Origin: Parasulfitobacter algicola | GTDB lineage: Bacteria > Pseudomonadota > Alphaproteobacteria > Rhodobacterales > Rhodobacteraceae | Reading direction: 5' to 3' | NCBI RefSeq assembly: GCF_013315265.1 | Contig: NZ_JABUFE010000007.1 | Location: forward strand, 1-64,000 | DNA length: 64,000 nucleotides | In this document: one piece after another, positions 52,615 to 62,174 of the stretch | How positions within the stretch are numbered: the first letter of the stretch is position 1 | Layout: the number at the start of each line of letters is the position of its first letter | Translations under genes and position numbers: made by a program | The notes under the pieces: generated by a model | What the model saw: only the letters and a program-made list of their open reading frames with translations | What the model was told of the DNA's origin: nothing | Databases searched by the model: none

Positions 52615-53495
52615 CAGTTTTTATATTTTTTCTCGAATTCAAAACCCTGATCGGACCATAGATATGGACGCGGTGACAGGCCATAGGTTTCTTTGCGAAG
52701 ATACGACATCATTGCATTCGGTGCCTTGCGACGCGCATCAATTTCTGCGGGGTCAAGCGGTTCTCCAATAACGATGCGTACAGGCTCATCCAGACGTGAC
52801 TTGAACTCCTTGATCAACAGTCCAAGGCGAAGCGTGATGTGCAAATGGCTGGCAATCTGAAACAGACGCGAATTATGCCCGTCAAAAAATGCCGGAACCA
52901 CCGTAGCATTCGACTTGGCAACCATCTTTGCCGTGAATGACCGCCAACCGGGATCCATGGGCTTGGCAAAAGGCTTAGCAGCCGTCGAAACCGTTCCGCC
53001 TGGAAAAACTCCGATTGCCCCGCCTTGATTAAGATAAGCCAGCGCATTCTTGCGCGTTTGCAGATTTAGCTGAACCGCTTCTTTCGTCTCATCAAATGAC
53101 ACTGGCAGGATCACCTTGTCCAAATCGCTGGCCTTGCGAAACACGCTGTTGGCCAAAATACGAAAATCTCCACGCACCTGGCTTAAGATATGGCCCATCA
53201 TCAAGCCGTCCAAAATACCGTACGGATGATTGGCGACCATGATCAACGGCCCTGTTTTCGGAATGTTGTCCAATGATCCGCCGACCACGTTCAAGCTAAG
53301 ACCATACCGTTCCGTCATCACCTGCCAGAAGTCACGGCCCGCGGCGACCTCGTCTTCATAACCTTTGGCGCGTTTGATCAAGCGCAAACGCCCTGTGGCA
53401 TTTTCCATGATACGAATAACCGCCCTAGCCCCACGGCTGTTGGCCGAGCTTGCATAGCTTATCTCACGAGCAATCTGACGTTGTGACATACTCAT
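52614..53495 (-). CDS. lysophospholipid acyltransferase family protein
   Basis: A 293-residue PlsC-type acyltransferase. The acyltransferase block I is [16 protein letters not shown] (H-x-x-x-x-D) and the later block is [11 protein letters not shown], which corresponds to the E-G-T/G-G-T site. The N-terminal region is basic ([23 protein letters not shown]). It may acylate a lysophospholipid or ornithine lipid; OlsA-like enzymes have similar motifs. It overlaps murI by one base. Confidence 0.88.
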   Translation of the reverse strand: MSMSQRQIAREISYASSANSRGARAVIRIMENATGRLRLIKRAKGYEDEVAAGRDFWQVMTERYGLSLNVVGGSLDNIPKTGPLIMVANHPYGILDGLMMGHILSQVRGDFRILANSVFRKASDLDKVILPVSFDETKEAVQLNLQTRKNALAYLNQGGAIGVFPGGTVSTAAKPFAKPMDPGWRSFTAKMVAKSNATVVPAFFDGHNSRLFQIASHLHITLRLGLLIKEFKSRLDEPVRIVIGEPLDPAEIDARRKAPNAMMSYLRKETYGLSPRPYLWSDQGFEFEKKYKN

Positions 53496-53564
53496 TACCT
53501 CTTGGCTTATCTGTTCTGTAAGCAGGTTTGTGTGATGTGGCTAGTCAGATTTTCGTCACTTGTA

Positions 53565-56500
53565 TTATTCCGCAGCGGTACTTAATGGCGCAGTTTGTGC
53601 GCGGAACATAGCAAACAGTTCTTGTCTGCGTTGTTCAGCAGCCTTTGCGTGCGCCTCTTTGACAGGGCCGAAACCCTTGATCTGCAATGGCAGCTCCGCG
53701 ATTGCGATGGCAAGATCCAGCGTTTCGGGGCGTAAATCGCGCAAGATTTCTTCTATATCAACTTCGTATTGGGTGACCAGCGCACGTTCCATCCTGCGTT
53801 CTGCGGTATATCCAAAGATGTCCATAGGTGTTCCGCGCAAAACTTTTAGCTTTGATAACGGACCAAAGGCTTTGGCAATCCAGCCCCCAAATTCGCGTTT
53901 TTCAGGCCGACCATTTGACCCCATGCGGCTAAGTAACGGCGGCGCAAGGTGAAACCTGAATGACAGATCACCCGCAAATTCAACCTTGGCTTTTTGCGCT
54001 GTTGAGCCCAGCAATCGCGCCACTTCGTATTCATCCTTATAAGTCAGAATCTTGTGATAGCCTTTTGCGATTGCCTCTTTCAGGCGTTCATCCTGAACCC
54101 GATTAACCAATCCAAGGTAACGGTCAGCCAGCCTTTGTGACTGATACTGCACAATATGCTGTGCCCTAAAATCAATCTTTTCACTCAAGGATTTCGGCTT
54201 TGAAACAACAACTTGCGTCAACTGCTTTTCGGCCTGATCTGGATGTTCAACTGCCCAACGACCAATTTCGAATGCGCGCTGGTTACGGTCAACGGCTGCC
54301 CCATTCAGTTCAATCGCGCGGGTAATCGCGTCATAGCTAAGCGGGATCAGACCACGTTGCCAGGCCGCACCGAACAAAAGCATGTTGGAAAATATCGAAT
54401 CTCCAAGCAGCTTTTTCGCCAGATCCGAGGCATCGAACATCGACAATCGATCCTTTAGGCGGGCTTCAAGCGCAAGACGTAACTGATCAGACGGCAAACG
54501 AAATTCCGTATTGCGGGTGAAATCACCTGTGATGATCTCGTGACTATTCACAACCCCGCTCGTATGTCCGGCTTTCATCAGTCCGATGGTCTTGGCGCCA
54601 GCACTTACCACCAGATCACCACCGATCAGGGCATCGCATTCACCGGTTGCCACACGGATTGCGCTGATATCTTCCGGGGCCTCGGCCAGACGGCAATGAA
54701 TATGCACCGCACCGCCTTTTTGTGCCAACCCTGCCATTTCCATCATCGCAGCGCCCTTGCCATCAATATGCGCCGCCATCGTCAAGACAGCCCCAATAGT
54801 CACAACGCCGGTCCCACCAACACCAGTGATCACCACATTATGGGTGCCAGCAATCGTTGGCAGTTGTGGCAATGGAATATCCGGCAAATCAACGTCAGAT
54901 GTTGCCTCTTTACGGATTTGCGCACCTTTTACTGTGACAAAACTGGGACAAAAACCGTTGACGCAGGAAAAATCCTTGTTGCAGGATGATTGATCAATTG
55001 CACGCTTGCGGCCCAACTCCGTTTCAACAGGCACAATGGACACACAGTTAGATTGCACCCCGCAATCGCCGCAGCCTTCGCAGACATCTGTATTGATGAA
55101 CACACGTGCATCCGGGTCAGGGAATTTACCCCGCTTCCGGCGACGGCGCTTTTCAGCAGCACAGGTTTGAACATAAACAATCGCCGACACACCTTTGATT
55201 TTGCAGAACTTATCCTGAACGGACATCAAATTGTTGCGTTCATGACGTTCGACTTCGCGCGTGAATAACGACAGATCGACCTCTTCCTTGGGATCATAGA
55301 CCATCGCCACATGCTGAACACCCATGGCGACCAGTTCGCGGCAAATCTGATCAGCGGTCAGATTGCCTTCGTTCGCTTGCCCACCGGTCATGGCAACAGC
55401 ATCATTGTAAAGGATTTTATAGGTAATATTGGTGCCCGCCGCCAAAGCCGCCCGCACCGCCTGAACACCGGAATGATTATAGGTACCATCGCCCAAATTC
55501 TGGAATACATGATCGCGCTTGGAAAACGGGGCCTCGCCCACCCAATTCACGCCTTCGCCACCCATCTGGGTAAACCCGACGGTCTCGCGATCCATCCATT
55601 GGACCATATAATGGCAGCCAATACCGGCATAAGCGCGGGATCCTTCGGGCACTTTGGTCGAACTGTTATGGGGGCAACCCGAACAGAAATAAGGCAGGCG
55701 TGCCGCGATTTCCTGTGCATTATCAGCTTTCTTAGCATCCTGAAGCATCTGCAAACCATGACGCAGTTGTTCTGTATCGCGGCCCTCCTCAATCAGAATG
55801 GCACCCAGTTTTTCAGCAATCATGATCGGGTCCAGCGCACCTTTGGCCGGGAATAATGTCTGCCCCCGACCATCCTGCCCACCATAGACCCGACGCCCGT
55901 GACGATCATTAAAGATCGCCTCTTTTGCCTGAACTTCGATCAGCTTACGTTTTTCTTCGACGATGACGATCAGGTCCAGACCTTCCGCCCAATCGGAATA
56001 TCCTTTGACATCCAGAGGCCAGGTCATACCAACCTTATAGGTTGTGATGCCTAAGCGCTCAGCCTCGGCTGCATCAATGCCCAAAAGATGCAACGCATGG
56101 GTCAGATCCAGCCAGTTCTTACCAGCTGCCATAAATCCAATCTTGGCACCAGGTTTTCCCCAAACCCGTTTGTCGATTTTATTTGCATGACCAAAGGCTT
56201 CTGCGGCGAACCTGCGGTAATCCATCACCCGCGCCTCTTGCGCTTGGGGGGTGTCGACCAGCCGTATATTCAAGCCACCGTCGGGCATGTCAAATTCGGG
56301 CAGAACAAACTTCAGACGATGCGGATCGCCATTGACAACAGCCGTTGCTTCGACCGTATCTTTCATACATTTCAACCCGGCCCACAGCCCTGAAAACCGC
56401 CCCATGGCGATACCGAACAAACCGTAATCCATGATTTCCTGCACACCGGCAGGGCTGAGGATCGGAATGAAACTGTCAACCATTGTCCATTCAGACTGGT

Positions 56501-56969
56501 GCAGTGTCGTTGAGCTTTCGCCCGTATGATCGTCGCCCATCGCGACAAGAACACCGCCATTCTGCGATGCACCCGCCATATTGGCATGACGAAAGACATC
56601 GCCGCTGCGATCCACACCGGGGCCTTTGCCGTACCACAGACCAAAGACACCATCGTATTTTCCTTCGCCACGCAATTCGGCCTGCTGACTGCCCCAAAGG
56701 GCTGTGGCGGCAAGATCTTCGTTCAAGCCCGGCTGGAATAGAACCTGAGCCGCCTCAAGCTGTTTTTCTGCACGCGCCATTTGCATATCAACAGCACCAA
56801 GCGGCGATCCGCGATACCCAGTCACATAACCCGCTGTATTCAACCCTGCCCGTTCATCCCGCGCACGTTGCATCAGCATTAGGCGAACCAATGCCTGTGT
56901 TCCGTTCAGAAGCACCTGTGACTTGGATAAATCATACCTATCTGACAAAGAAATATCTTGTCTGGTCAT
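53565..56969 (-). CDS. indolepyruvate ferredoxin oxidoreductase, fused alpha-beta-gamma type
   Basis: A 1134-residue single-chain enzyme. The N-terminal part (about 1-420) is the pyruvate-oxidoreductase-like domain I with YVTGYRGSPLGAVDMQMA; the TPP-binding part includes GCHYMVQWMDRETV, GDGTYNHSGV and NDAVAMTGGQ (about 450-560). A ferredoxin-type Cys cluster, CEGCGDCGVQSNCVS, is near residue 630. The gamma-type domain begins VVITGVGGTGVVTIGAVL at about 725. It decarboxylates aryl or branched 2-oxo acids, passing electrons to an iron-sulfur acceptor. The LysR gene at 57115 is divergent and is its likely regulator. Confidence 0.94.
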   Translation of the reverse strand: MTRQDISLSDRYDLSKSQVLLNGTQALVRLMLMQRARDERAGLNTAGYVTGYRGSPLGAVDMQMARAEKQLEAAQVLFQPGLNEDLAATALWGSQQAELRGEGKYDGVFGLWYGKGPGVDRSGDVFRHANMAGASQNGGVLVAMGDDHTGESSTTLHQSEWTMVDSFIPILSPAGVQEIMDYGLFGIAMGRFSGLWAGLKCMKDTVEATAVVNGDPHRLKFVLPEFDMPDGGLNIRLVDTPQAQEARVMDYRRFAAEAFGHANKIDKRVWGKPGAKIGFMAAGKNWLDLTHALHLLGIDAAEAERLGITTYKVGMTWPLDVKGYSDWAEGLDLIVIVEEKRKLIEVQAKEAIFNDRHGRRVYGGQDGRGQTLFPAKGALDPIMIAEKLGAILIEEGRDTEQLRHGLQMLQDAKKADNAQEIAARLPYFCSGCPHNSSTKVPEGSRAYAGIGCHYMVQWMDRETVGFTQMGGEGVNWVGEAPFSKRDHVFQNLGDGTYNHSGVQAVRAALAAGTNITYKILYNDAVAMTGGQANEGNLTADQICRELVAMGVQHVAMVYDPKEEVDLSLFTREVERHERNNLMSVQDKFCKIKGVSAIVYVQTCAAEKRRRRKRGKFPDPDARVFINTDVCEGCGDCGVQSNCVSIVPVETELGRKRAIDQSSCNKDFSCVNGFCPSFVTVKGAQIRKEATSDVDLPDIPLPQLPTIAGTHNVVITGVGGTGVVTIGAVLTMAAHIDGKGAAMMEMAGLAQKGGAVHIHCRLAEAPEDISAIRVATGECDALIGGDLVVSAGAKTIGLMKAGHTSGVVNSHEIITGDFTRNTEFRLPSDQLRLALEARLKDRLSMFDASDLAKKLLGDSIFSNMLLFGAAWQRGLIPLSYDAITRAIELNGAAVDRNQRAFEIGRWAVEHPDQAEKQLTQVVVSKPKSLSEKIDFRAQHIVQYQSQRLADRYLGLVNRVQDERLKEAIAKGYHKILTYKDEYEVARLLGSTAQKAKVEFAGDLSFRFHLAPPLLSRMGSNGRPEKREFGGWIAKAFGPLSKLKVLRGTPMDIFGYTAERRMERALVTQYEVDIEEILRDLRPETLDLAIAIAELPLQIKGFGPVKEAHAKAAEQRRQELFAMFRAQTAPLSTAAE

Positions 56970-57114
56970 TGAGCACCTCCCAATGCTTTGTTAAAGCTAT
57001 TATAGGTCAAAAACCCTGACCTACAAATAAAATTGACGCTGCGGTACTCTTTGCCAGATACACGCAACATTAAGTAAGGCTGAACAGAAAAACTTTTCAG
57101 GTGATTGCGCAAAA

Positions 57115-58020
57115 ATGGACTGGGACAAACTAAGAATATTTCACGCCGTCGCAGATGCGGGCAGCCTAACGCATGCAGGTGATGTTTTACACCTGTCACA
57201 ATCCGCTGTCAGCCGACAAATTCGTGCTTTGGAAGAATCACTTAATACAACTTTGTTCCACCGCCATGCACGTGGATTGATCCTGACAGAACAGGGTGAG
57301 CTGCTGTTTGACGCGACATCTGCAATGAAAAAGCGGCTTGATACGGCCGAAGCCCGCATCAAAGACAGTGAAGAAGAAGTGTTTGGCGAATTGCGCGTCA
57401 CCACAACAACCGGCTTTGGAACGCTTTGGCTAGCGCCACGGTTGCCGGCATTTTATGACAAGTATCCAGACCTTAAAATTGATCTGATGCTGGAAGAACG
57501 TGTATTGGATTTGCCCATGCGCGAAGCCGACGTTGCCATTCGCATGAAAGAACCATCGCAAGCTGATCTGATACGCAAAAAGCTGATGGCCGTTCGTATG
57601 CGACTTTATGCAACGCCTGCCTATCTGGATCAAAACGGAACCCCCGAGCATCTTGACGACATCGCCAATCACAGGCTGATTTGCCAAAGCCCGAACTCAA
57701 CTCAGGTCGGCGCCGGTGCAAGTCTTGCGCAACATCTTATGACATACGATCTTAAGAGCCTTTTGACCGTAAATAATTACTTTGGCGTGCTTCAGGGTGT
57801 GCTTAATAACCTTGGTATTGGCATTTTGCCGGATTATCTGATCGAGGATTTCCCGGATATGGTGCGTGTTTTACCAGATATTGAGTCGGGTGAAGTCCCC
57901 GTTTTTCTTGCCTATCCAGAAGAATTACGCCCTTCAAAGCGCATTGCGGCCTTCCGTGATTTCGTTCAGGACGAGATCATTGCGCACCGTAGGCGACTAA
58001 AATTAAACAAAAACAACTGA
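57115..58020 (+). CDS. LysR family transcriptional regulator
   Basis: A 301-residue LysR protein. The N-terminal helix-turn-helix is typical: AVADAGSLTHAGDVLHLSQ and SAVSRQIRALEES. The effector domain follows from about residue 95 (GELRVTTTTGFGTLWLAPRL). It is divergent from the indolepyruvate oxidoreductase gene, 145 bases between the starts, and by the usual LysR layout controls it. The inducer is unknown. Confidence 0.94.
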   Translation: MDWDKLRIFHAVADAGSLTHAGDVLHLSQSAVSRQIRALEESLNTTLFHRHARGLILTEQGELLFDATSAMKKRLDTAEARIKDSEEEVFGELRVTTTTGFGTLWLAPRLPAFYDKYPDLKIDLMLEERVLDLPMREADVAIRMKEPSQADLIRKKLMAVRMRLYATPAYLDQNGTPEHLDDIANHRLICQSPNSTQVGAGASLAQHLMTYDLKSLLTVNNYFGVLQGVLNNLGIGILPDYLIEDFPDMVRVLPDIESGEVPVFLAYPEELRPSKRIAAFRDFVQDEIIAHRRRLKLNKNN

Positions 58021-58099
58021 GACTTGCGCGCAACGCATAGCGGTTATGTCTTATTTGCAGCATTTTTAGACTTGTTTGCGATACCATCGCTGATTAACT

Positions 58100-58179
58100 A
58101 AGCAAATGAAGACAACAAATGGTGTCTTCATACCTCCCTGTTGGACTTCGGCCGAGCTTTGTCTCGGCCATTTTTTTTA
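58100..58179 (+). ncRNA. candidate small RNA with two hairpins and intrinsic terminator
   Basis: After the LysR stop, gaagaca (58108-58114) pairs with tgtcttc (58123-58129); then comes a single-stranded tacctccctgttgg, then ggccgag (58150-58156) with ctcggcc (58163-58169) and a run of eight T. The pyrimidine-rich cctccc is complementary to ribosome binding sites and recalls the Cuckoo/CcsR type RNAs of alphaproteobacteria. It may equally be only the 3' end of the LysR transcript. The terminator itself is certain. Confidence 0.5.
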
Positions 58180-58206
58180 CCCGCAGGATCGCGCAATCCT
58201 TAAGAT

Positions 58207-58668
58207 CTACAAAGGCAGCGCAGTAGTAGATTTAATCTCCTCCATCGAAAGCAATGCTGTCACGTTATAAACGCGCACCTCTGAAATCAGCGCCTGATAG
58301 AATGCATCGTATGCGCGGGCATTTTTGACACGCACTTTCAGAATGTAATCGATATCCCCCGCCAAGCGATGCGCTTCTTGTACCTCGGGGCGGGTTTGCA
58401 AGGCGTGCAAGAATTTCTTTTGCCATTTGGATTCATGTTCGGACGTGCGGATTAGCACGAAGAAACATGCTTCAAAGCCCAAAGCTTCTGCATCCAACAC
58501 AACCGTCTGCGGGCCAATCACACCTGCATCGCGCAGTTTGCGGATGCGATTCCATACGGGCGTCTTCGATGACCCCACTTCGCGCGCGATTTCGTCCAGG
58601 GACCGCCCCGCATCGCGCTGCAGCGCCGCCATGATTTTCCGATCTGTGTCGTCTATCCGGATATCCAT
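58207..58668 (-). CDS. Lrp/AsnC family transcriptional regulator
   Basis: A 153-residue protein from ATG at 58668 (MDIRIDDTDRKIMAAL), preferred to an ATG 11 codons upstream because the family begins at this point. The helix-turn-helix is RSLDEIAREVGSSKTPVWNRIRKL and the RAM ligand domain covers about 65-145 (HRLAGDIDYILKVRVKN). It is divergent from the cysG operon. In alphaproteobacteria, Lrp-type regulators in this position respond to cysteine or similar and control sulfur genes (inference). Confidence 0.92.
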   Translation of the reverse strand: MDIRIDDTDRKIMAALQRDAGRSLDEIAREVGSSKTPVWNRIRKLRDAGVIGPQTVVLDAEALGFEACFFVLIRTSEHESKWQKKFLHALQTRPEVQEAHRLAGDIDYILKVRVKNARAYDAFYQALISEVRVYNVTALLSMEEIKSTTALPL

Positions 58669-58703
58669 TCTGTTTTTCTCTCTATTCAGGAAAAATCGCA
58701 CCT

Positions 58704-58735
58704 ATAAGGAAATTCATAAGAACAATCATCCTTAT
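58704..58735. promoter_or_regulatory. inverted repeat in the Lrp-cysG divergent region
   Basis: ataagga at 58704-58710 is the exact reverse complement of tccttat at 58729-58735, centre to centre 25 bases. It lies 36 bases from the Lrp start and about 75 bases before cysG, in a 140-base divergent gap. It fits an autoregulatory or cys operator of the Lrp-type regulator, but it is short and could be chance. Confidence 0.45.
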
Positions 58736-58808
58736 CTACAAGCACATATAGCATTAAATTGGGAAAATATCCTATATTAGACGTAAGCACAGTGACAAGA
58801 GTAATCCA

Positions 58809-60209
58809 ATGCAACACTTTCCGATCTTTATGGCCCTGGCCGGCCGCCGCGTTGTCGTCTCAGGCGGCGGCGATGCCGCCCTGGCCAAGCTGCGTCTTTT
58901 GCTGAAGACAGAGGCCCATCTTACTGTTTTTGCAGAAGAATTTGCGCCAGAGATCGCAAGCTGGGCCACTGAGGGAAAGCTGCGTCTGGTTCCCCGCGCC
59001 ATGGCCCCCGGCGATGCCCTTTGCGCTGTCCTGTTCTATGGCGCCAACGAAGACGATGCCGAAGACGCCCGCACCGCTGCCTTGGCCCGCGCTGACGGAG
59101 CGATCGTAAATATCGTTGATAATCTGATAGATAGCCAGTTTATCACCCCCGCCATCGTCGACCGCGACCCTGTGACTGTCGCCATCGGAACCGAAGGCGC
59201 AGCCCCCGTTCTGGCCCGCGCCATCAAACGCGATCTGGAAGAACGACTGCCTGCAACCCTTGGTACCCTGGCCCGCATCGGCAAGCTGTTCCGATCGGCC
59301 GCAGACGCCCTGCCCATGGGGCGCAAGCGTCGTGATTTCTGGTCCGAGTTCTATTTCAAAACCGGCCCCCAAGCAATTGAAGAAAAAGGGATAAAATCCG
59401 TTCGACCCGCCCTGGAGGCTTTGCTGGATCAGCACCTGAATGCAGGGGAAAAAGAAGGCCATGTTGATCTGGTCGGTGCCGGTCCCGGCGACCCTGATCT
59501 GCTGACGCTTAAGGCCCGCAAAGCCTTGGACGAAGCTGATGTCGTGATCTATGACCGCCTTGTTTCGGCAGAAATTCTGGAACTGGCCCGGCGTGAGGCC
59601 ACAATGATCGACGTCGGGAAAGAAGGCTTTGGGCGGTCGGTTTCCCAGAATGAAATCAACGACTTGCTTGTTCAACATGCTCAAAACGGCGCCCATGTGG
59701 TTCGGTTGAAATCCGGTGACCCGACCGTATTCGGGCGTCTGGACGAGGAAATCGACGCCTGCCGGGCCGCCGGCGTCAGCTGGCGCATCGTGCCCGGCAT
59801 CACCGCCGCCTCGGCCGCAGTGGCCAGCATCGGACAAAGCTTGACCAAACGCGATCGCAATGCCTCGGTCCGGTTTCTGACTGGCCATGACATGAAAGGC
59901 TTTGCCGAACATGACTGGCGTGCCCTGGCCCGAACGGGCGAAGTGGCCGCGATCTATATGGGTAAAAAGTCATCCCGCTTTATTCAGGGGCGGCTGCTGA
60001 TGCATGGTGCCGACCCGGCCACGCCTGTGACTGTGATTGAAAATGCCTCGCGTCCCGAACAACGCATTGTGACGGCTCAGCTTTCTGACTTCGCCGATGC
60101 CATTACCCGGGCCGACATGAAGGGCCCCGCCCTGGTTTTTTACGGCCTTGCCCCCCGAACAGCCCAATCTGTCGCCGCAACCATCCAACCCCAAGAGGTC
60201 GCGTTATGA
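58809..60209 (+). CDS. cysG: siroheme synthase (precorrin-2 dehydrogenase/ferrochelatase and uroporphyrinogen-III methyltransferase)
   Basis: A 466-residue two-part enzyme. The N-terminal CysG-A part has the NAD-binding loop RRVVVSGGGDAALAKLRLL (about 14-32) and NIVDNLIDSQFITPA. The methyltransferase part begins VDLVGAGPGDPDLLTLKA at about 219, followed by VVIYDRLVS, RLKSGDPTVFGRLDEE and VPGITAASAAVA. It makes siroheme for the sulfite reductase encoded two genes later. The next gene overlaps its stop by 4 bases. Confidence 0.96.
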   Translation: MQHFPIFMALAGRRVVVSGGGDAALAKLRLLLKTEAHLTVFAEEFAPEIASWATEGKLRLVPRAMAPGDALCAVLFYGANEDDAEDARTAALARADGAIVNIVDNLIDSQFITPAIVDRDPVTVAIGTEGAAPVLARAIKRDLEERLPATLGTLARIGKLFRSAADALPMGRKRRDFWSEFYFKTGPQAIEEKGIKSVRPALEALLDQHLNAGEKEGHVDLVGAGPGDPDLLTLKARKALDEADVVIYDRLVSAEILELARREATMIDVGKEGFGRSVSQNEINDLLVQHAQNGAHVVRLKSGDPTVFGRLDEEIDACRAAGVSWRIVPGITAASAAVASIGQSLTKRDRNASVRFLTGHDMKGFAEHDWRALARTGEVAAIYMGKKSSRFIQGRLLMHGADPATPVTVIENASRPEQRIVTAQLSDFADAITRADMKGPALVFYGLAPRTAQSVAATIQPQEVAL

Positions 60210-60517
60210 GCCGCAAGTTTACACCGAAAGTCGTCACCGCCAATGACCTGTTGGAGGGGGACGTGATTTATCTGGCCGCCGACGACCGGTGGGTGCGTGA
60301 CATGAAACAGGCTGAGTTCATCGAGGATGAAGCCCACGCCCAGATCCGCCTTTTGCATGCCGAACAACAGCCAGATGTGGTCGTCGGCGCCTATCTGGCG
60401 GATGCGGCCCTGGGCGATGACGGCCCAGAACCCACCCATTTCCGCGAAACTTTCCGGACGCGCGGCCCATCCAACTATGCCCACGGCAAACAAGAGAAGC
60501 AGGCAGAAAATGTATAA
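60206..60517 (+). CDS. DUF2849 domain protein in the sulfite reductase operon
   Basis: A 103-residue soluble protein of the DUF2849 family: TPKVVTANDLLEGDVIYLA at the start, then WVRDMKQAEFIEDEAHA. The second half is Ala- and Asp-rich (VVGAYLADAALGDDG) and ends in a His/Gln/Lys tail with RTRGPSNYA. Always found between cysG and cysI in this group; role unknown. It overlaps cysG by 4 bases and cysI by 8. Confidence 0.9.
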   Translation: MSRKFTPKVVTANDLLEGDVIYLAADDRWVRDMKQAEFIEDEAHAQIRLLHAEQQPDVVVGAYLADAALGDDGPEPTHFRETFRTRGPSNYAHGKQEKQAENV

Positions 60518-62174
60518 ATACAACGACTTCGACGACGCTTTTCTTCGCGAACGCACCGCTCAGTTCCGCGCGCAAGTCGAACGCCGGATTGACGGATCGC
60601 TGACCGAGGATGAATTCAAGCCCCTGCGCCTGATGAACGGGCTTTATCTGCAACTGCACGCCTATATGCTGCGCGTGGCGATCCCCTATGGCACGTTGAA
60701 CAGCCGCCAGATGCGGCAACTGGCGATGATTGCCGAACGGTGGGACAAGGGCTATGGCCATTTCACCACGCGGCAGAACATTCAGTACAATTGGCCCAAA
60801 CTGCGCGACGTGCCTGATATGCTGGATGCGCTGGCCGATGTCGGCATGCACGCGATCCAGACCAGCGGAAATACCGTGCGAAATGTGACCTCGGACCATT
60901 TCGCGGGCGCGGCACAGGATGAAATCGAAGACCCCCGCCCTGTGGCCGAGTTGCTGCGGCAATGGTCGACCGATCATCCCGAATTCCAGTTCCTGCCCCG
61001 CAAATTCAAGATCGCGATCACAGGCAGCCCCAATGACCGTGCCGTAACACGCGCCCATGACATTGGTCTGCGGATGGTCGAACAGGATGGTCAACCGGGC
61101 TTTGAGGTCATCGTGGGCGGCGGGCTTGGCCGCACGCCGATGGTCGGCAAGGTCATCCGGGACTTCCTGCCCAAAGCCGATCTGCTGCCCTATGTCGAGG
61201 CGATCCTGCGCGTCTATAACCGCTTGGGCCGCCGCGACAACAAGTATAAGGCGCGCATCAAGATCACGGTGCACGAAAAAGGGCTGGAAACGATCCGCGA
61301 TCTGGTTGAGGCCGAGTTTGAACACACCCGCGCTGATTTCATGGGCTTTGACATGCAGGCCCTGACCCAGATCGAAAAGCATTTTCAGCCGCCTGCCTTC
61401 AAACAGGCCGATACTGCGGGCTATGAGGTTGCGCGCGCCGCCAACCCCGCCTTCCGCGCCTGGACCGACACCAACCTGACACCGCATAAGACGGATGGAT
61501 ACGCGATTGTGTCGATATCGCTAAAAGCCCATGGCGCGACGCCCGGCGATGCCACGGCCCATCAGATGCGTGTCATGGCCGATCTGGCAGAATGGTTCGG
61601 ACATGACGAAATACGCATCAGCCATGAACAGAACGTGATCCTGCCACATGTGCATAAATCCGATCTGCCCGAGCTTTACGCCGTCTTGCGGGATGCGGGG
61701 CTGGCGACGGCCAACATCGGGCTGATCAGCGATATCATCGCCTGCCCCGGTATGGATTACTGCGCGCTGGCAACGGCGCGGTCGATCCCGATTGCACAAG
61801 AGATCGCAGAACGTTTCGATGAACTGAAGCTGGAACATGACATTGGGCCGCTGAAAATCAAAATCTCGGGCTGCATTAATGCCTGTGGACACCACCATGT
61901 GGGCCATATCGGCATCCTTGGTCTGGATCGTGCGGGGGTCGAAAACTATCAGATCACTCTGGGCGGCGACGGAACCGAAACCGCCGCCATCGGCGAACGC
62001 GCGGGTCCCGGTTTCAGCGCGGAAGAAATCGTGCCCGCCATCGAACGTCTGGTTCATGCCTATCTTGATCTGCGCGCAACCCGGGATGAAACTTTTCTGC
62101 AAACCTATCGGCGGCTTGGGCCCCAGCCCTTTAAATCCGCCCTGTACCCCGAGGCAAAAGCCAATGCCGCTTGA
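60510..62174 (+). CDS. cysI: nitrite/sulfite reductase, siroheme hemoprotein
   Basis: A 554-residue enzyme from ATG at 60510 (MYKYNDFDDAFLRER); a longer open frame overlaps the DUF2849 gene. Half-domain repeats show GHFTTRQNIQYNWPKL and ISHEQNVILPHV. The siroheme/4Fe-4S Cys are in CPGMDYCALATAR and SGCINACGHHHVGH. In this operon, with cysG and cysH, sulfite is the likely substrate; the protein belongs to the ferredoxin-type sulfite/nitrite reductases. It overlaps cysH by 11 bases. Confidence 0.94.
   Translation: MYKYNDFDDAFLRERTAQFRAQVERRIDGSLTEDEFKPLRLMNGLYLQLHAYMLRVAIPYGTLNSRQMRQLAMIAERWDKGYGHFTTRQNIQYNWPKLRDVPDMLDALADVGMHAIQTSGNTVRNVTSDHFAGAAQDEIEDPRPVAELLRQWSTDHPEFQFLPRKFKIAITGSPNDRAVTRAHDIGLRMVEQDGQPGFEVIVGGGLGRTPMVGKVIRDFLPKADLLPYVEAILRVYNRLGRRDNKYKARIKITVHEKGLETIRDLVEAEFEHTRADFMGFDMQALTQIEKHFQPPAFKQADTAGYEVARAANPAFRAWTDTNLTPHKTDGYAIVSISLKAHGATPGDATAHQMRVMADLAEWFGHDEIRISHEQNVILPHVHKSDLPELYAVLRDAGLATANIGLISDIIACPGMDYCALATARSIPIAQEIAERFDELKLEHDIGPLKIKISGCINACGHHHVGHIGILGLDRAGVENYQITLGGDGTETAAIGERAGPGFSAEEIVPAIERLVHAYLDLRATRDETFLQTYRRLGPQPFKSALYPEAKANAA

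Noticed and set aside
58860-59912. 350-codon minus-strand open frame inside cysG
   Set aside because: It is fully opposite a well-supported siroheme synthase and is rich in Gly, Gln and His as expected of a shadow frame in GC-rich DNA.
60318-61487. 389-codon minus-strand open frame over DUF2849 and cysI
   Set aside because: Opposite two real genes with family motifs; no ribosome binding site and shadow-like composition.
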